Shown here: positions 5,771 through 7,387 of the stretch, one piece after another
Layout of the letters: each line of letters starts with the position of its first letter
Numbering within the stretch: position 1 is the stretch's first letter
Assembly (NCBI GenBank): GCA_031289935.1
Contig: JAITON010000146.1
Span: 1 to 7,387, forward strand
From: Treponema sp.
GTDB lineage: Bacteria > Spirochaetota > Spirochaetia > Treponematales > Breznakiellaceae
DNA: 7,387 nucleotides
Reading direction: 5' to 3'
The notes under the pieces: generated by a model
The model's input: the letters and a program-made list of their open reading frames with translations, nothing else
What the model was told of the DNA's origin: nothing
Database searches by the model: none
Position numbers and translations under genes: made by a program

Positions 5771-5779
5771 TGGTATACG
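5771..5779 (+). promoter_or_regulatory. Extended -10 promoter element for the GH1 gene
   Basis: TGGTATACG provides a TGn extension (5771-5773) and the -10 TATACG (5774-5779). There is no good -35: the hexamer 17 bp upstream is TGAAAA (3 of 6). A weak -35 with an extended -10 is common at activator-dependent promoters. The leader would be about 45 nt, ending in the AGGAG site at 5819-5823. Confidence 0.4.
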
Positions 5780-5829
5780 GCGGCATTAGGGGCGAGTATT
5801 CTGTGCACGGTCTGCAAAAGGAGAGGTAC

Positions 5830-7161
5830 ATGACAAAATTAGATTTCCCGAAAGATTTTTTGTGGGGCGTTGCCACGGCAAGTTATCAGGTGGAGGGCGC
5901 TGCGTATGAAGGCGGGCGGGAGCCGTCGATTTGGGACGTGTTCGCCCGTAAACCCGGCGCGGTGCATGCCGGGGAAAACGGCGATGTCGCCTGCGACCAG
6001 TATCACCGCTACAAAGAAGATGTCGCGCTGATGGCGAAACTCGGCTTTAAGAGCTACCGGTTTTCGCTGTCGTGGGTGCGCATAATACATGCGGCAACGG
6101 GCGAAGTAAACAAAGCGGGCGTCGAGTATTACCGCGCCCTCTGCGCCGAGCTGCACACATACGGGATTCAAGCCTGCGCCACGATATACCACTGGGATTT
6201 ACCGCAACTATTGCAGGAACAGGGCGGCTGGGCGGCGCGTTCCACGGCGCTGGCCTACGCCGAATACGCGAAGGTCTGCTTTCGGGAACTGGGGGATTGC
6301 GTAGACCGCTGGCTCACGCTGAACGAGCCGTATTGCATCGCCTATCTGGGCTATTATGCGGGAGTGCACGCGCCAGGTATACGGGATTTGGCCCAGGCGG
6401 TAAACGCCGTGCATCACCTAAACCTTGGACACGGGCTTGCCGTCAGCGCGTACCGGAAGACGGGCCTGGCGGCGCCTATCGGCATCACCTGGAATATGAG
6501 CACGCCGCGCCCCGCCACCTTGCGCAAGGAGGACAGCGAAGCTGCCGCGATTCTTAAGGCGGTGGAATCGGAGGTTTTTGTGCACCCGGTACTCGGCAAA
6601 GGCTACCCCGAAATCTATACCAAAAAACTGGGATTCAAGTTTCCCGTCGAATCAGGCGACCTTGACATCATCAAAAGCCCGATTGACTTTATCGGCATGA
6701 ATTATTACTGCGAAAATCCCGCCGAGTACGATGGGGCCTCCCCTCTTTTGGCAAAGACCGCCGAATCGTGGCAGAACACGTCCGCCATGGGCTGGTATAT
6801 CACCCCCGCCGGTTTACTGCGCCAGCTCCGCTGGATGCGCGAGATTTCCAACGGCCTTCCGCTCTACGTTACCGAAAACGGCTATGCGAACGATGATGTC
6901 GTTTCGGGCGACGGCCGTGTTCACGACAAACCGCGCATTGAGTATCTACAGAAGCATTTTGACGTGTGCGCCCAGGCAATAAAAGAAGGCATCAACTTAA
7001 AGGGTTATTTCGCGTGGTCTTTTATGGATAATTATGAATGGGCGGAGGGCTACACCAAGCGTTTCGGTATTGTCTACGTTGACTACGCCACGCAAAAGCG
7101 CGTCCCCAAAGACAGCGCCTACTTCTTCCGCGATGTCATGGCCGGCTACGCGGAGTGGTGA
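5830..7161 (+). CDS. GH1 family beta-glucosidase (cytoplasmic)
   Basis: This 443-residue protein is a full-length glycoside hydrolase family 1 enzyme. The N-terminal signature FLWGVATASYQVEGA (10-24) and HWDLPQ (121-126) line the glycone site. WLTLNEPY (161-168) carries the acid/base Glu166, and LYVTENGYA (345-353) the nucleophile Glu349. WSFMDNYEWAEGYTKRFG (396-413) includes Glu403 and Glu406; the Glu at 406, rather than the Ser of 6-phospho-beta-glucosidases, points to unphosphorylated substrates such as cellobiose or plant beta-glucosides. There is no signal peptide, so it acts inside the cell on imported sugars; no transporter gene is in view. The ATG at 5830 has AGGAG 6 nt upstream and places the fold signature at the usual distance. 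By eye its codons (GGC-dominated Gly, frequent AAA) differ from the GGG-rich genes to the left. Beta-galactosidase or beta-fucosidase side activity is possible. Confidence 0.95.
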   Translation: MTKLDFPKDFLWGVATASYQVEGAAYEGGREPSIWDVFARKPGAVHAGENGDVACDQYHRYKEDVALMAKLGFKSYRFSLSWVRIIHAATGEVNKAGVEYYRALCAELHTYGIQACATIYHWDLPQLLQEQGGWAARSTALAYAEYAKVCFRELGDCVDRWLTLNEPYCIAYLGYYAGVHAPGIRDLAQAVNAVHHLNLGHGLAVSAYRKTGLAAPIGITWNMSTPRPATLRKEDSEAAAILKAVESEVFVHPVLGKGYPEIYTKKLGFKFPVESGDLDIIKSPIDFIGMNYYCENPAEYDGASPLLAKTAESWQNTSAMGWYITPAGLLRQLRWMREISNGLPLYVTENGYANDDVVSGDGRVHDKPRIEYLQKHFDVCAQAIKEGINLKGYFAWSFMDNYEWAEGYTKRFGIVYVDYATQKRVPKDSAYFFRDVMAGYAEW

Positions 7162-7193
7162 TGTATCAATAGACTTGTTCGGCAAGCTGTTTG

Positions 7194-7212
7194 TAAAACG
7201 CTCTGCGTTTTA
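7194..7212. terminator. Small hairpin downstream of the GH1 gene, weak terminator candidate
   Basis: TAAAACGC (7194-7201) pairs with GCGTTTTA (7205-7212) around a TCT loop. The 3' arm ends in TTTT, followed by TCTGCTTT. The stem has only three GC pairs, so it is weak as an intrinsic terminator, but its place 32 bp after the stop codon fits one. The rest of the 98-bp gap up to the next gene shows nothing definite. Confidence 0.35.
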
Positions 7213-7259
7213 TCTGCTTTAGAATGTGCGGTTAAACATAAACTTTGTAGGGGGCATAT

Positions 7260-7387
7260 ATGACCAGCGCGACGAAGTATCAGATTGATAGCGCTAGGGT
7301 GAAAAAACTTTTTGACGCGGCGGGAATTGCCGGTGTGGAAAACATCGATCCCCTCAAGGCCGGGGAGTTCAACACCGCCTTTTCCGG
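7260..7387 (+). CDS. Partial CDS: probable aminoglycoside-phosphotransferase-family (APH-like) kinase, N-terminus
   Basis: An ATG at 7260 with AGGGGG 5 nt upstream (7249-7254) opens a frame that runs off the right edge after 42 full codons. The residues begin MTSATKYQIDSARVKKLF and continue DAAGIAGVENIDPLKAGEFN before TAFSG. The pattern (helix, short linker, I-x-P-L-x-x-G-E-F-N-x-x-[YF]) resembles the first strands and glycine-rich nucleotide loop of the APH/choline kinase-like phosphotransferase family. The catalytic loop lies beyond the window, so the substrate is unknown; many such proteins are not resistance enzymes. The start is well supported; the family call is from a short N-terminal pattern only. 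Confidence 0.55.
   Translation, partial: MTSATKYQIDSARVKKLFDAAGIAGVENIDPLKAGEFNTAFS

Overview
The window looks like chromosomal DNA from a GC-rich, host-associated anaerobe, most likely a spirochaete of the Treponema type (termite-gut treponemes come to mind). That placement is an inference: it rests on the gene mix (a YitT-type membrane protein, a stand-alone E2 acyltransferase, a secreted LamG/Fn3 protein, a GIN-domain lipoprotein with a loose lipobox, an AraC regulator beside a GH1 glucosidase) and on the CCGG/GGG-rich coding style. No rRNA or marker gene confirms it.

Layout. Positions 1-400 hold no gene I can support. They contain a tight run of perfect stem-loops (1-139), a good leftward sigma70-like promoter (-35 at 204-209, -10 at 181-186) preceded by helically phased A-tracts (220-267), another perfect hairpin (321-345), and a strong rightward promoter (353-380) followed by a 14-bp palindrome. 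This rightward promoter drives a lipoyl-less 2-oxoacid dehydrogenase E2 catalytic-domain protein (407-1351, +). Converging on it is a two-gene leftward unit: a secreted LamG/fibronectin-III protein (3773-2133) and, 30 bp downstream, a GIN/DUF2807 lipoprotein built from ISGSG repeats (2102-1368). Divergent from that unit is a YitT-family membrane protein (3832-4749, +).

Between yitT and a converging AraC-family regulator (5726-4980, -) lies a minisatellite of nine full 21-bp units plus one partial unit (4782-4979). It abuts the regulator's stop codon and stays open in the regulator's own frame. The regulator is transcribed divergently from a GH1 beta-glucosidase (5830-7161, +), a usual arrangement for a local sugar-responsive activator and its target. 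The 103-bp gap between them has an extended -10 and a candidate direct-repeat operator. The right edge holds the first 42 codons of a probable aminoglycoside-phosphotransferase-like protein (7260 onward).

Most genes are recognisable families. The less ordinary parts are the left-edge hairpin array with its own outward promoter, the E2 protein without a lipoyl domain, the 15-bp internal duplication in the GIN protein, and the palindromic minisatellite.
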